DNA from: Ephydatia muelleri
Taxonomy: Eukaryota; Porifera; Demospongiae; Spongillida; Spongillidae
NCBI GenBank assembly: GCA_013339895.1
Contig: JABACO010000001.1
Location: 26,541,631-26,605,630, forward strand
Length of the DNA: 64,000 nucleotides
Direction of reading: 5' to 3'
Below the pieces are notes generated by a model. That model had not been told where the DNA came from. It saw only the letters and a program-made list of their open reading frames with translations, and searched no databases. The position numbers were made by a program, and so were the translations under genes. Positions 61,576-64,000 of this stretch are shown one piece after another (the stretch's first letter is position 1; the number at the start of each line of letters is the position of its first letter).

Positions 61576-63700
61576 GTTCTTCAACAGGATGTAAGGCAAA
61601 GCATGATGGCATATAGAGAGATGTTGGTTTGATAACACATTTAGCTTTCTGATTCCCATCTCTTACAATTGACCTCAACTTTAAATTGCTTTCTCTTCTA
61701 GTGTGAAACCCAATGTATGAACACATGAGTTCAAGGTCATAACTGCAACCTATGTGGTTTGTACTTACAAAAGGCACATGTCATAAAAGAAAGCAGTGGG
61801 TTCAAAATGTCAAGGCTGTGGGCTCAATATGATTGTCCAGATTTTTAAACTAAGGTATTATAGAGATGTAAAATCATGTTTTGTGTGTGTGTGTATGTGT
61901 GTGTGTGTGTGTGTGTATGTGTGTGTTGGTTTGTTTATTTGTCTGTGTGTGTGTTATTTTTGCAACAGCTAAAAACATTTTGACTTTTGTGTTCATGTGC
62001 AGTTAGTACAGTGGTGTACACATGTGATTATGCATTTCTTTCACCCTAAACAGGACTTGAAACGAAGCAACATGGCTGTGAAATTAAGGCATGGCCATCA
62101 TGAGGTATGGATGTGTTTGGTCTTTGCTACGTTCTGCCTTCAGGTCATAATACCATTCATTGTACAAGTACATTGGCATCCTATGCACTTGACACGTGTA
62201 CTGCAATACATGAAAAGATCTGACATCAGGGCATGGTGGGTGCCAAATAGAGTTATTATTAAAATGAAGCATATGTTTAAGGAATTTCAATTGTGTAAAG
62301 TGCTAAAAACATTTTAGTCTCATCTCCCAATGGTCCTGTTTGACTTGATCTTATCTTCACTAATACATAAATACTCCTGTCGGATCTATTGGGCCTCTTG
62401 ACAGAACCCAATGACCTAATTGGTTCAAGGTTATATGTGGTTTGTACTAATAAAACCATGCCATAACAGCAAGGGCCAAACTGTGGAAACATGGTGAGAT
62501 TCTCTATGCTAGTTCTAAGGTGTATGTATAGGACTAAGCTTTGTTTTGGTTCGTTCAATAACATAGAGGTTTCAGTCCCTCTAAAATTGATAAGATTGGT
62601 CTCCACATGTGTCTGACTGGTTCCTGCAACCCTGTGCGTGTGTGTATATGTGAAGGGCATGTGTTTGTGTGTGCTCTGTAATGGATAGTGCTCTATGTTC
62701 AGTATGGTATGTGTACACATGCCTGTGGTGATGCATTCATTTCAACCCTAATCAGGACTTGAAGCCAAGCAACAGGGCTGCGAATGAAGACCTCAAACCA
62801 AGTCCTCATGAGATGGGCATGGAATAAAGTGGGTGTGGTCATCATTGGTTTGACAATGTGAACACATAGGCCCCTGCCACAAAGCCCTAGTTTTGACTTG
62901 ACCTTTGTCTAGACTATTACTGCAAAGATAAACACCTCATGAGGGGGAAACCCAATGTATGATTTATTCAAGGTCATAACACCATCCTACACTGTATGTG
63001 GTTTGTACAAACAACAGCACATGTCATAACAGCGGACCCAAAATGTTTGTAAGACTGATGTCTTGATAAAGCCTTATTTGAAAAGGTCATTGCCTAGAAG
63101 AGATAGCACATGTGTGTGTGTGTGAATGTGTGTGTGCATGTGTGTATGTGTGTGCATGTGTGTGTGTATGTGTGTGTGTGCACATGTGTGTGTGCGCATG
63201 TGTGCGTGTGCATGTGTGTATGTCTGTGTGCATGTGTGTGTGTATGTGTGTGTGTACATGTATGTGTTTGTGCGCATGTGTGTGTTTGCATGTGTGTATG
63301 TCTGTGTGCATGTGTGTATATTTCAATAGAGGTAGGTTTAGAACATAGCACAGGTATGTTGTGTGCATTCCTACATCCTTGTAATCCATACCTAAGGAGG
63401 ACTTGAAACCAAGCAACATAATAGCCAAGCCTCCTGAGTGTGTGTGTAGTGTGAGTGTGTGTGTAGTGTGAGTGTGTGTGTATTTGTACATCGCACACAT
63501 ACACACACTACTTACATGCATGCACATGCATGTACATATACATACTCACTTATGTGTGTAGTCCTTGTAATCCATACCTAAGCAGGACTTGAAACAAAGC
63601 AACAGGATTGCCAAGCCTCCTGAGTGTGTGTACATGTATGTGTACATTGCACATGTACACATTCTCACTTATGTGTAAGAATACAGGCACACACAATTAT
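61576..63700. repeat. ~650-700 bp degenerate tandem repeats with (TG)n
   Basis: Two motifs alternate. TGTGGTTTGTAC occurs near 61,752, 62,437 and 62,998. AGGACTTGAAACGAAGCAACA and variants occur near 62,054, 62,754, 63,399 and 63,586. Between them lie (TG)n stretches (61,880-61,960, 63,108-63,320, 63,438-63,481). No gene is supported; open frames here are TG/CA artefacts. Confidence 0.75.
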
Positions 63701-64000
63701 TACACACAGAGATCTTGGACTGTAGATGGGCTCTTGCCACCACTGAGACGATGACTGGCTATGTGGCCACTTGAAATTGGAGGGCCATCAAAATCATTCT
63801 CAACATAATGCACTACAGCATAGAAGGTGAGGTGTGTAGAGCTTGAATAGGTGGTGGGCATGACTGTATGATCATTTATCTCTTAGTAATAATAATGATG
63901 CTTTGGTTTTACAGTTCTGTACTTACACTTAAAAGTGTCCAACAAGGTTATGGTATTGTCTTCACTATCAGTTCAATGTTGTAGTGTAGTTCTGTATGAT
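63701..64000. other. Right edge, nothing recognised
   Basis: AT-rich sequence with no supported gene or repeat. Confidence 0.4.

Noticed and set aside
61299..61616. HHTTPHHTTS repeat open frames
   Set aside because: CACAC satellite read as protein.

Overview
This is eukaryotic, animal-type genomic DNA. It has spliced genes with short introns and GT-AG boundaries, many microsatellites, cut-and-paste transposons and two NLR immune-receptor genes. Death-NACHT-LRR receptors next to ordinary metazoan genes (LIPT1, an SSB/NABP homologue), plus Plavaka-like, Academ-like and RAG1-like mobile elements, suggest an early-branching marine invertebrate. A sponge is my best guess, but no taxonomic marker proves it. 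LAYOUT. (1) 1-19,556, minus strand: NLR1, with a Death-domain exon, a linker exon, a NACHT exon, two further exons and then at least six LRR exons. Each LRR exon is 168 nt and sits in its own ~2.55 kb tandem unit with a (CA)n tract. The 3' end lies beyond the left edge. (2) About 20,900-22,900: a decayed transposase-like gene with RAG1-like zinc fingers. (3) 23,640-26,169: transposon A, a decayed Plavaka/CACTA-type element. (4) 26,284-29,657, plus: LIPT1, mitochondrial lipoyltransferase. (5) 29,823-30,395, plus: a SOSS-B/NABP single-strand DNA-binding protein gene. (6) About 30,400-37,800: a repeat-rich gap with minisatellites and a long polypurine tract. (7) 37,879-45,207, minus: NLR2, a complete paralogue with only two tandem LRR exons and a different Death domain. 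(8) About 45,880-48,750: a LIPT1 exon fragment and the second RAG1-like relic. (9) 48,753-52,981: transposon B, a second Plavaka-like family. (10) 53,043-61,296: a second LIPT1 copy, broken. Its coding exon is split by transposon C (53,247-59,803; 108-bp perfect inverted repeats; a RecQ-type helicase and a DUF6589-type protein in convergent orientation). (11) 61,325-64,000: satellites and repeats. HOW IT FITS TOGETHER. NLR + RAG1-like relic + LIPT1 form a segment duplicated in tandem (copy 1 ends near 27,815, copy 2 near 61,324). After duplication each copy took its own transposon insertions, and each copy shows the site without the insertion found in the other. The two NLRs kept nearly the same NACHT domain but differ in Death domain and LRR exon number. 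The LRR exons differ mainly at positions predicted to face the ligand. The combination most worth following up is the modular LRR-exon array and the apparently intact helicase-bearing transposon. All calls come from reading the sequence; no searches were run, and splice sites are my own assignments.
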